The notes under the pieces: model-generated
The model's input: only the letters and a program-made list of their open reading frames with translations
What the model was told of the DNA's origin: nothing
The model's database searches: none
Position numbers and translations under genes: made by a program
In this document: positions 41,189-49,429 of the stretch, in pieces
Numbering within the stretch: the first letter of the stretch is position 1
Layout of the letters: the number at the start of each line of letters is the position of its first letter
DNA from: Oscillospiraceae bacterium
Lineage (GTDB): Bacteria; Bacillota; Clostridia; Oscillospirales; Oscillospiraceae
Length of the DNA: 64,000 bases
Direction of reading: 5' to 3'
Assembly: GCA_910575815.1 (NCBI GenBank)
Contig: CAJTFN010000002.1
Location: 233,810-297,809, forward strand

Positions 41189-41581
41189 ATGAGCACAGGG
41201 TTCGAGATGGGCGCCTTTGGCATAATCATGGCGCTGTTTCCGTTTCTGTTTATCACGGTGTTTGTCATCGTCATTGGTATGTTCATCGTGACTGCGGTCC
41301 GGGGTGTCCGCACCTGGAACACGAACAACGCCTCTCCCCGGCTGACGGTTCCCGCCACGGTGGTGGTAAAGCGGACGGAGGTTTCTCACCACCATCACCA
41401 CAACCACAGCGGCGCGGGACATACCCACACGTCCACCCATTACTATGCCACCTTCCAGGTGGAGAGCGGGGACCGGATGGAGCTTCCCCTCAGCGGTTCC
41501 GAATACGGCATGCTGGCAGAGGGGGACCAAGGGAGTCTCACCTTCCAGGGGACCCGGTATTTGGGCTTCGAGCGGAGCTGA
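41189..41581 (+). CDS. DUF2500-family membrane protein
   Basis: 130 residues: an N-terminal membrane helix (about 12-38, IIMALFPFLFITVFVIVIGM), then an extracytoplasmic or cytoplasmic beta domain (PATVVVKRTEV, YYATFQVESGDRMELPLSG, YGMLAEGDQGSLTFQGTRY). A histidine-rich loop SHHHHHNHSGAGHTHTSTH might bind metal. The family is uncharacterised. It is the first gene after the Leu T-box, so it should be induced by leucine starvation together with leuS, unless leuS has its own start. GAGAAAGGAGAGAGG precedes ATG 41189. Confidence 0.88.
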   Translation: MSTGFEMGAFGIIMALFPFLFITVFVIVIGMFIVTAVRGVRTWNTNNASPRLTVPATVVVKRTEVSHHHHHNHSGAGHTHTSTHYYATFQVESGDRMELPLSGSEYGMLAEGDQGSLTFQGTRYLGFERS

Positions 41582-42157
41582 TACTCGCCCTAACGGGCGG
41601 GGGAGGATTTCAGCCATGAAGATGGCTGGTCCTTTGCACCCCCCATTTTCTCTTTTTCTTCCAGAAGAAAACGAGGAAACGGGCCGTGCACGGTCCAAAA
41701 GAGAAAAAGAAGTACGAGGGGACGACGCGGGGGCGCGCCTGAATGACTGGCCGAAGCCAGGAATGACTTCCCCGCGGCGTAGTCAAACGGGAGCTGGTGC
41801 TGCTCGACTTGGCGTATTTCTCTTTCCGCTGTCGCTGGCCGGTAGCAGAATCGGCCTGGCTGACGTTGCCGGACCGATTCGATTGCTTGTGAGCGTCAGC
41901 GAAAAGAGCAGCTGGTCCGTTCGATCACGGACAAACCCCCGCTCAATCCAATTGCGTGCGGAGAAGTCATTCCTGGCTTCAGCCAGTCATTCAGGCGCGC
42001 CCCCGTCCTTCGCGTCCCTACTTCTTTTTCTCTTTTGGACCGTGCACGGCCCGTTTTCTCTTTTTCTACTGGAAGAAAAAGAGAAAATGGGGGGTGCATT
42101 GCACCAGCCATCGCTGGTATCCATTCTCCCCCCGCCCGTTAGGGCGAGTACGATCCC
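41582..42157. repeat. Large interspersed repeat, head-to-head double copy (about 570-bp palindrome)
   Basis: A plus-orientation copy (41582 to about 41860) faces a minus-orientation copy (about 41963-42157). The outer ends both read TACTCGCCCTAACGGGCGGGG inward, a variant not shared by the other loci (which have CTTGCGGGCG). The repeated parts include CAGCCATGAAGATGGCTG, the TTTTCTCTTTTTCTT/AAGAAAAAGAGAAAA arms, CCGTGCACGG and GGCGCGCC. The middle (about 41861-41962) is unique and contains GCTGACG..CGTCAGC. It lies between DUF2500 and leuS, inside their likely common transcript. Open frames here are by-products of the repeat. Confidence 0.85.
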
Positions 42158-42211
42158 CGCTTTGTAAAAGCGTTCTATAATAGCCATATTATAAATAGAA
42201 GGAGATCACAC

Positions 42212-44635
42212 ATGAAGTACGATTTTACCGCCATTGAAAAAAAGTGGCAAGCCAAATGGCTGGAAGAAAAGCCCTTCACCGCCGTCAACGGCGACAAGAG
42301 CCGCGAAAAATTCTTCGGCCTCATTGAGTTCCCCTACCCCTCCGGCCAGGGACTCCACGTGGGCCACGCCCGGCCCTTCACCGCCATGGACATCATCTGC
42401 CGCAAGAAGCGGATGCAGGGCTTCAACGTCCTCTTCCCCATCGGCTACGACGCCTTCGGCCTCCCCACGGAGAACTATGCCGTGAAAAACCACATCCACC
42501 CCGCCAAGGTCACCCACGACAACGTCTCCAACTTCCGCAAGCAGCTTCAGATGCTGGGCTACTCCTTCGACTGGGACCGGGAGGTCAACACCACGGACCC
42601 GGACTACTACAAGTGGACCCAGTGGATCTTCCTCCAGATGTTCAAAAAGGGCCTGGCCTATAAGGCCTCCATGCCCGTGAACTGGTGCACCAGCTGCAAG
42701 ATCGTCCTGGCCAACGAGGAAGTGGTGGAGGGCGTCTGCGAGCGCTGCGGCGGCGAGGTTATCCGCAAGGAGAAATCCCAGTGGATGCTGGCCATCACCA
42801 AGTACGCCGACCGGCTCATCGACGATTTGGAGGACGTGGACTTCATCAACCGGGTCAAAATCCAGCAGCGCAACTGGATCGGCCGGTCCGAGGGCTGCGA
42901 GCTGACCTTTGAGACCAATATGGAAGATACCGTCAGCGTCTACACCACCCGGGCGGACACCCTCTTCGGATTGTCCTATGTGGTCATCTCCCCGGAGCAT
43001 CCCCTGCTGGAAAAATGGAAGGACCGCATCGGCAACTGGGACGAGGTGGCCGCCTATCAGGCGGAGGCCGCGAGAAAATCCGACTTCGAGCGGGGCGAGC
43101 TGAACAAGGAGAAGACCGGCGTCCGGCTGGAGGGCGTCCTGGTCACCAACCCCGCCAACGGCGAGACCGTCCCCATGTTCGTCTCCGACTACGTGCTGAT
43201 GGGCTACGGCACCGGCATCGTCATGGGCGTGCCCGGCCACGACCAGCGGGACTGGGACTTCGCCACCAAGTTCGGCCTGCCCATCATTCCTGTCGTGGCG
43301 GGGGGCGATATCAGCAAAAGCGCCTACACCGCCAAAGACGACGGCATCATGATAAACTCCGGCTTCCTGAACGGCATGACGGTCAAAGAGGCCATTCCCG
43401 CCATGAAGGAATACGCCGTGGAGCACGGCTTCGGTGTGAAAAAGACCAACTTCAAGCTCCGGGACTGGGTGTTCAGCCGCCAGCGCTACTGGGGTGAGCC
43501 CATTCCTCTGGTGAACTGCGAAAAGTGCGGCTGGGTTCCCCTGCCGGAGTCGGAGCTGCCCCTGCTCCTTCCCGAGGTGGAGAGCTATGAGGTGACGGAC
43601 ACCGGCGAAAGCCCCCTGGCGAAGATGACGGACTGGGTGAACACCACCTGCCCCTGCTGCGGCGGCCCCGCCCAGCGGGAGACGGACACCATGCCCCAGT
43701 GGGCGGGCTCCAGCTGGTACTTCCTCCGGTATATGGACCCCCACAACGACAAGGCCCTGGCGTCGAAAGAAGCCCTGGACTACTGGTCCCCCGTGGACTG
43801 GTACAACGGCGGCATGGAGCACACCACCCTCCACCTGCTGTATTCCCGTTTCTGGCACAAGTTCCTCTATGACATTGGGGTTGTTCCCACGAAGGAGCCC
43901 TATGCTAAGCGCACCAGCCACGGCATGATTCTTGGCGAGGGCGGCGAGAAGATGTCCAAGTCCCGGGGGAACGTGGTGAACCCCAACGACATCGTTGCCC
44001 AGTACGGCGCGGACACCATGCGGCTGTATATTATGTTCGTGGGCGACTTCGAGCAGGCGGCCATCTGGTCCACCGAGGCGGTGAAGGGGTCCAAGCGGTT
44101 TTTGGACCGGGTGTGGAATCTGGCGGAGAGCGCCAAGGACTCTCCGGACCCGACTCCCGCCAACGAGGCGGTTCTCCACCGGACCATCAAGAAGGTCACC
44201 GGGGACATTGACAGCCTGAAAATGAACACGGCCATTGCCGCCATGATGACGGCGGTCAACGAGCTGACGGCCAACGGCGTCACCAAGGGGGACATGAAGA
44301 CTCTGATTCAGCTGCTGAACCCCTTTGCGCCCCATATCACCGAGGAGCTGTGGGAGCGGTTCGGCTTTGCCGCCGAGACGGGGAAGATGTGCTGCCAGAG
44401 TGACTGGCCCGTCTATGATGAGGCTAAGACCGTGGCGTCCACGGTGGACTTCGCCGTTCAGGTGAACGGGAAGCTGAAAGGGACGGTCACCATGCCCACG
44501 GACAGCGAGGAGGCGGCGGTGGTAGAAGCCGCCCTGACGGTGGAGAAGGTCCAAAAGGCCACGGCGGGGATGAAGATTGTCAAGACGATCTTCGTGAAGA
44601 ACCGGTTGGTGAATTTGATTGTGAAACCCAGCTGA
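42212..44635 (+). CDS. leuS: Leucyl-tRNA synthetase
   Basis: Charges tRNA-Leu; 807 residues, normal for the bacterial class Ia enzyme. The HIGH motif appears in [17 protein letters not shown] (near residue 48), the CP1 editing domain in the range 220-410 ([39 protein letters not shown]), the zinc-like cysteine clusters CEKCGW and CPCCGGP at about 435-485, and [12 protein letters not shown] near 583. The anticodon-binding domain and a short C-terminal domain complete it. AGAAGGAG precedes ATG 42212. A TATAAT at 42176-42181 lacks a good -35, so most expression probably comes from the T-box leader 1 kb upstream. Confidence 0.97.
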   Translation: MKYDFTAIEKKWQAKWLEEKPFTAVNGDKSREKFFGLIEFPYPSGQGLHVGHARPFTAMDIICRKKRMQGFNVLFPIGYDAFGLPTENYAVKNHIHPAKVTHDNVSNFRKQLQMLGYSFDWDREVNTTDPDYYKWTQWIFLQMFKKGLAYKASMPVNWCTSCKIVLANEEVVEGVCERCGGEVIRKEKSQWMLAITKYADRLIDDLEDVDFINRVKIQQRNWIGRSEGCELTFETNMEDTVSVYTTRADTLFGLSYVVISPEHPLLEKWKDRIGNWDEVAAYQAEAARKSDFERGELNKEKTGVRLEGVLVTNPANGETVPMFVSDYVLMGYGTGIVMGVPGHDQRDWDFATKFGLPIIPVVAGGDISKSAYTAKDDGIMINSGFLNGMTVKEAIPAMKEYAVEHGFGVKKTNFKLRDWVFSRQRYWGEPIPLVNCEKCGWVPLPESELPLLLPEVESYEVTDTGESPLAKMTDWVNTTCPCCGGPAQRETDTMPQWAGSSWYFLRYMDPHNDKALASKEALDYWSPVDWYNGGMEHTTLHLLYSRFWHKFLYDIGVVPTKEPYAKRTSHGMILGEGGEKMSKSRGNVVNPNDIVAQYGADTMRLYIMFVGDFEQAAIWSTEAVKGSKRFLDRVWNLAESAKDSPDPTPANEAVLHRTIKKVTGDIDSLKMNTAIAAMMTAVNELTANGVTKGDMKTLIQLLNPFAPHITEELWERFGFAAETGKMCCQSDWPVYDEAKTVASTVDFAVQVNGKLKGTVTMPTDSEEAAVVEAALTVEKVQKATAGMKIVKTIFVKNRLVNLIVKPS

Positions 44636-44951
44636 TGCTCGCCCTTGCGGGCGGGGGGGATTTCAGCCATGAAGATGGCTGGTCCTTTGCACCCCCCATT
44701 TTCTCTTTTTCTTGCCAGAAGAAAAAGAGAAAACGGGCCGTGCACGGTCCAAAAGAGAAAAAGAAGTACGGGGGTTGCGATACGGGGGCGCGCCTGAATG
44801 ACTGACGGGAGACAGGAATGACTTCCCCGCGGCGTGGTGCAACGGGGGCTGGTGCTTGTCGACTTGGCGTATTTCTGTTTTCGCTGTCGCTGGCCCGGTA
44901 ATCGAATCAGCCTGGATTCCTTCTTTCCTCATCCGATTTTCTATCGATGGA
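44636..44951 (+). repeat. Large interspersed repeat, copy B
   Basis: Starts directly after the leuS stop codon. Order of units: CGCCCTTGCGGGCG, CAGCCATGAAGATGGCTG, TTTTCTCTTTTTCTTGCC and its inverse, CCGTGCACGG, GGCGCGCC, a Cys-free variable part, then TCGACTTGGCGTATTTCTG and the end TCTATCGATGG. It shares near-identity with the copies at 47.1, 56.0 and 60.8 kb. The first hairpins may double as the leuS terminator. Confidence 0.88.
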
Positions 44952-44957
44952 AAACTC

Positions 44958-44983
44958 GTAGGGGCGGACAATTTGTCCGCCCC
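44958..44983. repeat. Short GTAGGGGC-type hairpin repeat beside copy B
   Basis: GTAGGGGCGGACAA then TTGTCCGCCCC, a near-perfect palindrome 7 bases after the large repeat. The following TCTCGTTGTGGAACGGCTCC is shared with the sequence after copy E. The gap 44636-45055 holds only these repeats. Confidence 0.75.
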
Positions 44984-45055
44984 TTTCTCGTTGTGGAACG
45001 GCTCCGGTAGAACGAAACTACCGATGGCCCATTTCCCCAGGATTCCCGCGAAAGG

Positions 45056-45244
45056 TTAGGAATCCTTCTTCGATTTCAGCTCAATCTTGCCATGCTTGGC
45101 CTCATATGCCTCTACAGCGTCCCGAATTAAAATCAGGATTTGGCTGTTGGCGGAGCGTCCCTCATAGGCAGAAATCACATGGAGCTTGTGCAGTAATTGC
45201 TCGTCAATACGGATGGTGTAACCTTTTTTACCGTCTTTTCCCAT
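45056..45244 (-). CDS. Ribbon-helix-helix DNA-binding protein
   Basis: 62-residue Arc/CopG-like protein: YTIRIDEQLLHKLHVISAYE (beta strand and first helix) and RSANSQILILIRDAVEAYEAKHG (second helix). Such small proteins act as dimers, often as plasmid or toxin-antitoxin repressors; no toxin gene is adjacent. The region upstream (45245-45375) is AT-rich and shared with the divergent gene at 45376. Confidence 0.8.
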   Translation of the reverse strand: MGKDGKKGYTIRIDEQLLHKLHVISAYEGRSANSQILILIRDAVEAYEAKHGKIELKSKKDS

Positions 45245-45375
45245 AGCGTAACCTCAAAATGATTATAAAATAAATATATTCTGTGTTTACTTTACAACCG
45301 CTTTATGGTATGATGGGCAAAATGGTTGTATAATATAACAAAAACAACTAGAATATAACTGAATGGGGGGACGCT

Positions 45376-45564
45376 ATGTCACACTATCGAAAAATGTACC
45401 ACATTCTATTCGGCGCCATAGCCGACGCGCTGGATGCGTTGGATCATCTGGACATTGGCACGGCAAAGGAGATTCTCAGGGGAGCCCACTGCTGCACGGA
45501 GGAAATTTATATATCCCAGGGCGACAGAGACGCCGCCCAAGAGGAGAAAGGCGCCAAGGAATAA
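45376..45564 (+). CDS. Small conserved hypothetical protein
   Basis: 62 residues, helical, with MYHILFGAIADALDALDHLDIGTAKEILRGA and TEEIYIS. The pattern of a small acidic helical hairpin ending TEELYIS recurs in gut Firmicutes without known function. The start ATG 45376 has GGGGGGAC upstream. It diverges from the ribbon-helix-helix gene across an AT-rich region with TATAAT-like boxes and ends at a terminator. Confidence 0.7.
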   Translation: MSHYRKMYHILFGAIADALDALDHLDIGTAKEILRGAHCCTEEIYISQGDRDAAQEEKGAKE

Positions 45565-45579
45565 GGCGGCAAAGAAGAG

Positions 45580-45607
45580 GGCCCCGTCCATCGGACGGGG
45601 CCATTTA
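45580..45607. terminator. Bidirectional terminator before the SPFH gene end
   Basis: GGCCCCGTCC (45580-45589), loop ATC, GGACGGGGCC (45593-45602), then ATTTATT. Confidence 0.78.
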
Positions 45608-45620
45608 TTCTACGGCAGAT

Positions 45621-46556
45621 TTACTTCTTGGGCTCCTCGCTGTCAAACACCGCCTTGGCGCTGGCGGCAAGACCCGCCAGGCCCTGGAGCTCGCTGGGGA
45701 TAATGATCTTTGTGGCCTTGCCGTCGGCGATTTTTGCCATGGCCTCCAGGGCTTTCAGCTTCACCACCTGGTCGTTGGGGGCGGCGTCGTTCAAAAGACG
45801 CAGGGACTCCGCCAGGGCGGTCTGCACCCGGGTGATGGCCTCGGCCTCCGCCTCGGCGGCCATGATGCGGGCCTGCTTTTCGCCCTCGGCCTGAAGGATT
45901 GCCGCTTCCTTGGCCGCTGTGGCCCGGAGAACGGCGGCCTCCTTCTCGCCCTGAGCCACCAGAACCTGGGACTCCTTCTGGCCCTTGGCCTGGAGGACGG
46001 ACTCCCGGCGTTCCCGCTCGGCCTTCATCTGCTTTTCCATGGCGTTCTGGATGTCCTTGGGGGGAATGATGTTTTTCAGCTCCACCCGGTTGACCTTGAT
46101 GCCCCAGGGGTCCGTGGCTTCGTCCAGAACGGCCCGCATTTGGGAGTTGATGACGTCCCGGCTGGTGAGGGACTGCTCCAGGTCCATGTCGCCGATGATG
46201 TTCCGCAGGGTCGTGGCCGTCAGATTCTCAATGGCGCTCATGGGGTGCTCGATGTTGTAGGTGTAGAGTTTGGGGTCCGTGATCTGAAAATAGATCACCG
46301 TGTCGATCTGCATGGTGACGTTGTCCTTGGTAATGACGGGCTGGGGCGGAAAGTCCGCCACCTGCTCCTTGAGGGAAACCTTCTTCACCACCCGCATAAC
46401 GAAGGGGACCTTCACATGAGGGCCCTGATTCCAGACGGTGTGGAACTGCCCCAGCCATTCCACCACGTAGGCGCGGGACTGCTGGACAATATGGACGTTG
46501 GAAATGATCAAAATGGCCAACAGGACGATGACAACGGAAACGGGAATCCACCACAT
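45621..46556 (-). CDS. qmcA: SPFH/band 7 (stomatin-like) membrane protein
   Basis: 311 residues: an N-terminal membrane anchor (3-20), the SPFH domain (about 25-200; RAYVVEWLGQFHTVWNQGPHVK, PPQPVITKDNVTMQIDTVIYF, LRNIIGDMDLEQSLTSRDVI) and a long alanine/glutamate-rich coiled coil (about 180-265). Such proteins assemble rings in the membrane, partner with NfeD proteins and modulate membrane organisation and proteolysis. Translation is coupled to the NfeD gene by a TAATG overlap. A terminator follows. Confidence 0.93.
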   Translation of the reverse strand: MWWIPVSVVIVLLAILIISNVHIVQQSRAYVVEWLGQFHTVWNQGPHVKVPFVMRVVKKVSLKEQVADFPPQPVITKDNVTMQIDTVIYFQITDPKLYTYNIEHPMSAIENLTATTLRNIIGDMDLEQSLTSRDVINSQMRAVLDEATDPWGIKVNRVELKNIIPPKDIQNAMEKQMKAERERRESVLQAKGQKESQVLVAQGEKEAAVLRATAAKEAAILQAEGEKQARIMAAEAEAEAITRVQTALAESLRLLNDAAPNDQVVKLKALEAMAKIADGKATKIIIPSELQGLAGLAASAKAVFDSEEPKK

Positions 46557-47026
46557 TATTTTGTTACCTCCACTTTCTCAGAAAATTGGACCAGGAGCTT
46601 AACGCCCTCGATCTTCTGCACTTTGACCTGGGTCCCGGTGGGAATGACGGAGCCGTCGGCGCTGCGGGCGGTCCAGGTTTTGCCGTCCACGTAGACGGCG
46701 CCGGAGGCCTGTTCGTTGTCCACGGCCTCGGTGACCTTGGCCACCATGCCCAGAACCCGGTCGGCGTTGGTGGGGATGTGGGGCCGGGTCATGAAGCGCC
46801 GGACCAGGGGCCGGGTAATCACCAGCGCCAGGGCGGATACCACGGCGAACACCAGTACCTGGGTCGCCTCCGGGGAGAGCCCGCCCAGGGCCCAGCCGGA
46901 CATAGAGGTGAACAGGGCCGCCAGGGACCCGGCCACGAACCAGATGGAGACCATGCCCTCGGTGACCACCTCCGCCACGCCGAAGAGGACGATGGCGCCG
47001 AGCCATAGCCAGATGAAAATGTTCAT
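46556..47026 (-). CDS. NfeD-family membrane protein
   Basis: 156 residues with two or three N-terminal hydrophobic segments (about 3-25, 28-45, 50-75) and a C-terminal OB-fold domain (RVLGMVAKVTEAVDNEQASGAVYVDGKTW). It is the usual partner of SPFH proteins; the one-base TAATG overlap with qmcA supports coupled assembly. ATG 47026 with AAAGGAGG upstream is the start. Confidence 0.92.
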   Translation of the reverse strand: MNIFIWLWLGAIVLFGVAEVVTEGMVSIWFVAGSLAALFTSMSGWALGGLSPEATQVLVFAVVSALALVITRPLVRRFMTRPHIPTNADRVLGMVAKVTEAVDNEQASGAVYVDGKTWTARSADGSVIPTGTQVKVQKIEGVKLLVQFSEKVEVTK

Positions 47027-47142
47027 AGAGTGCCTCCTTTCCATGAAGCCTTTGATTTCATCTAACAGTATAGCATAGAGCAGAGAGGAATAGTGTTTCA
47101 TTTTCGTAACAATTCACAAGGGAAGCATGGAGGGATTTCCTA

Positions 47143-47475
47143 GGGTGTTCTATCGATAGAAGAGCCGATGAAGAAAAAAGGAATCCAGGCCGATTCGATT
47201 ACCAGGCCAGCGACAGCGGAAAGAGGAATACGCCAAGTCGACAAGCACCAACCCCCGTCTAACTACGCCGCGTGAGAAGACATTCCTGTCTTCATCCAGT
47301 CATTCAGGCGCGCCCCCGTATCGCAACCCCCGTACTTCTTTTTCTCTTTTGAACCGTGCACGGCCCGTTTTCTCTTTTTCTTCTGGAAGAAAAAGAGAAA
47401 ATGGGGGGTGCAAAGCACCAGCCATCTTCATGGCTGAAATCCCCCCCGCCCGCAAGGGCGAGCACCAGCCCCCTC
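47143..47475 (-). repeat. Large interspersed repeat, copy C (minus orientation)
   Basis: Read on the minus strand it begins GGGGCTGGTGCTCGCCCTTG and ends TCTATCGATAGAACACCC, like copies D and E. It contains the same ordered hairpins, including GAAGACAGGAATGTCTTC and GGCGCGCC. There is no GTAGGGGC unit at its end. It lies between nfeD and the FHA-SEDS gene; the gap 47027-47564 holds nothing else recognisable. Confidence 0.87.
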
Positions 47476-47564
47476 ATTTTGAGTAGATTTTTTCATAAAA
47501 CCATGGTATGCTAATATATCATCCTTTGCCCCGCCCCGCACAGGGGCGAAAGGAGGCCCTCTCT

Positions 47565-49274
47565 ATGAACCTTTCGGATCTTCTGGCAGCATATCCAGAT
47601 CTGGGTCCCTGGTATACCGCCTTTGCCCGCTTCCTCTTTCCCCTTCTGGCGGGCGCCATCCTCTGGCGCGCCGTCCGCTCCCTCCTCCGGATCCCCCATA
47701 CCCCGGAAAGCTGGGGACAGCTCAGCCTCCCTAACGGCACCTCCATTCCCCTGACGCATTGGGAGAACATCCTGGGCCGGAGCCGCAGTGCCGATGTGTG
47801 CCTGGGCTATCCCAGCGTCTCCCGCCAGCACGCCGCCCTCTGCCGGGGAGAGGACGAGCAATGGACGCTTTACGACCTGGGCTCCAAGGGCGGCGTTCTC
47901 CTCAACGGTGAAAAGGTGGAGGGCTCCGCTTCCATCCAGCTGGGGGACACTATCCAGCTGGGAGGCGTTCCATTGATTTTCCTTCCCCAGACCGTGGCCG
48001 AGCGGGAGGAGCTGGAGGAAAAACGCCGGGCGGAACGTCCGGCCGCCATGTGGCCCTCCTTCCTCTGGCTGACGGTGTTTCAGCTTCTCGCCTGTACCCA
48101 GCTTATGATCGCCACCGGGGACTCCCTGGTCATTCCCCTGGCCTTCCTGGGGCTGACGGGGGTCATGTGGCTTTACGCCGTCGCCCTGCGCCTCGCCCGC
48201 TGCGTGGGCTTTGAGATGGAGACCATCGCCTTCTTCCTCTCCACCTTGTCCCTCTCCGTCACCGCCTCCAGCGCCCCGGGGAGCCTCTTCAAGCAGCTGC
48301 TGGCCATCATCCTGGGCCTGATCCTCTTCCTGACCCTGGGCCTCTTCCTCCGGGACCTGGGCCGGGTGCAGCGGAACCGCTGGACCATGGCCGCCCTGGC
48401 CATCGGCCTTCTGGCCGTGACCTTGGTGCTGGGAAACCGGAAGTACGGCGCGGTGAACTGGATCTCCCTGGGCCCCTTGTCCCTCCAGCCCTCGGAGCTG
48501 GCGAAGATCTGCTATATCTTTGCCGGGGCCGCCACCCTGGAACGCCTCTTTCACCGGCGGAACCTCACCCTCTTCATTGTACTCACCGGCCTTTGCATCG
48601 GCTTTCTGGGGCTGATGAGCGATTTCGGCACGGCGTCCATTTTCTTCGTCACCTTCCTGGTCATCGCCTATCTGCGCTCCGGGGACTTCGCCACCCTCTC
48701 TCTGATCTGCGGCGGCGCGGTCTTCGGCGCGGGCATCCTGCTGAAATTTAAGCCTTACATCCTCAGCCGCTTTGCCTCCTGGGGCCACGCCTGGGAGAAC
48801 GCCTCCACCGGCGGCTACCAGCAGACCCGCACCATGTCCGCGGCGGCCTCCGGCGGCCTCTTGGGCATGGGGGGCGGCGAGGGCTGGCTCCACCGGGTTC
48901 CGGCGGCGGACACGGATTTGGTCTTTGGCATGCTCTGTGAGGAGTGGGGGCTGCTGATTGCTCTTTTGGCGGTGGGGTCCATTGTCACCCTGGCGTTTTT
49001 CACGGTCCGGGCCTGCCGGGTGGGGCGGAGCAGCTTTTATACCATTGCCGCCTGCGCCGCGGGTTCCCTGCTGGTTTTTCAGACCAGCCTCAACGTCTTC
49101 GGCTCCGTGGACCTCTTGCCTCTTACCGGCGTCACGTTTCCCTTTGTCTCCAACGGCGGTTCCGCCATGATGTCCGCCTGGGGTCTCCTGGCCTTCCTGA
49201 AGGCCACCGACACCCGGGAGCACGCCAGCTTCGCCATCCGGCGTCAAAAACTGCGCTCCACTCCGCCCGACTGA
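47565..49274 (+). CDS. FHA domain-SEDS glycosyltransferase fusion (FtsW/RodA/SpoVE family)
   Basis: 569 residues. After one membrane helix (about 20-40) comes an FHA phosphothreonine-binding domain (about 55-145; ENILGRSRSADVCLGYPSVS and RQHAALCRGEDEQWTLYDLG). A ten-helix SEDS domain follows (about 165-545), with the conserved WISLGPLSLQPSELAKI, LMSDFGTASIFF, the YQQTRTMSAAASGGLLGMGGG loop and LPLTGVTFPFVSNGGS. SEDS proteins polymerise peptidoglycan with a class B PBP, and one follows at 49430. The FHA part suggests control by a Ser/Thr kinase. Start ATG 47565 with AAAGGAGG. Confidence 0.93.
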   Translation: MNLSDLLAAYPDLGPWYTAFARFLFPLLAGAILWRAVRSLLRIPHTPESWGQLSLPNGTSIPLTHWENILGRSRSADVCLGYPSVSRQHAALCRGEDEQWTLYDLGSKGGVLLNGEKVEGSASIQLGDTIQLGGVPLIFLPQTVAEREELEEKRRAERPAAMWPSFLWLTVFQLLACTQLMIATGDSLVIPLAFLGLTGVMWLYAVALRLARCVGFEMETIAFFLSTLSLSVTASSAPGSLFKQLLAIILGLILFLTLGLFLRDLGRVQRNRWTMAALAIGLLAVTLVLGNRKYGAVNWISLGPLSLQPSELAKICYIFAGAATLERLFHRRNLTLFIVLTGLCIGFLGLMSDFGTASIFFVTFLVIAYLRSGDFATLSLICGGAVFGAGILLKFKPYILSRFASWGHAWENASTGGYQQTRTMSAAASGGLLGMGGGEGWLHRVPAADTDLVFGMLCEEWGLLIALLAVGSIVTLAFFTVRACRVGRSSFYTIAACAAGSLLVFQTSLNVFGSVDLLPLTGVTFPFVSNGGSAMMSAWGLLAFLKATDTREHASFAIRRQKLRSTPPD

Positions 49275-49313
49275 AAGCCGGGCATCCGTTCCGCTCCGTT
49301 TCCTCCGCCTCCT

Positions 49314-49409
49314 TCAAGGGGGAACTGGTTCCCCCTTGAGCAACCCCCTCCCCTGCGGGGGGACGTTGGGACGTTGGGACGTTTGGACGGGGGACGAGGG
49401 ACGGGGGTT
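49314..49409 (+). promoter_or_regulatory. Hairpin and short tandem repeats between SEDS and PBP genes
   Basis: TCAAGGGGGAAC (49314-49325) and GTTCCCCCTTGA (49328-49339) form a strong stem without a T-run. About 20 bases later an 8-9-base unit GACGTTGG is repeated three times, then GACGGGGGACGAGGGACGGGGG. These may slow or tune translation and transcription of the downstream PBP gene. Confidence 0.4.
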
Positions 49410-49429
49410 TTGAGAGGGGGTTTGCTTCT

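Noticed and set aside
41445..42167. Open frames within the large repeats (also near 44458-44971, 55849-56161, 60599-61406)
   Set aside because: The same peptide fragments (such as PPFSLFLPEEKEK) recur because the DNA repeats. They appear in several frames and orientations and lack ribosome binding sites.
42206..44554. 782-codon minus-strand frame opposite leuS
   Set aside because: Antisense shadow; leuS motifs are intact on the plus strand.
45056..45564. Toxin-antitoxin pair (ribbon-helix-helix and divergent small gene)
   Set aside because: The genes are divergent rather than an operon, and the small acidic protein has no toxin features.
47511..49247. 578-codon minus-strand frame opposite the FHA-SEDS gene
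   Set aside because: Antisense shadow with low-complexity Gly/Glu/Gln content.
49361..49409. CRISPR-like array
   Set aside because: Units are only 8-9 bases, contiguous and without spacers.
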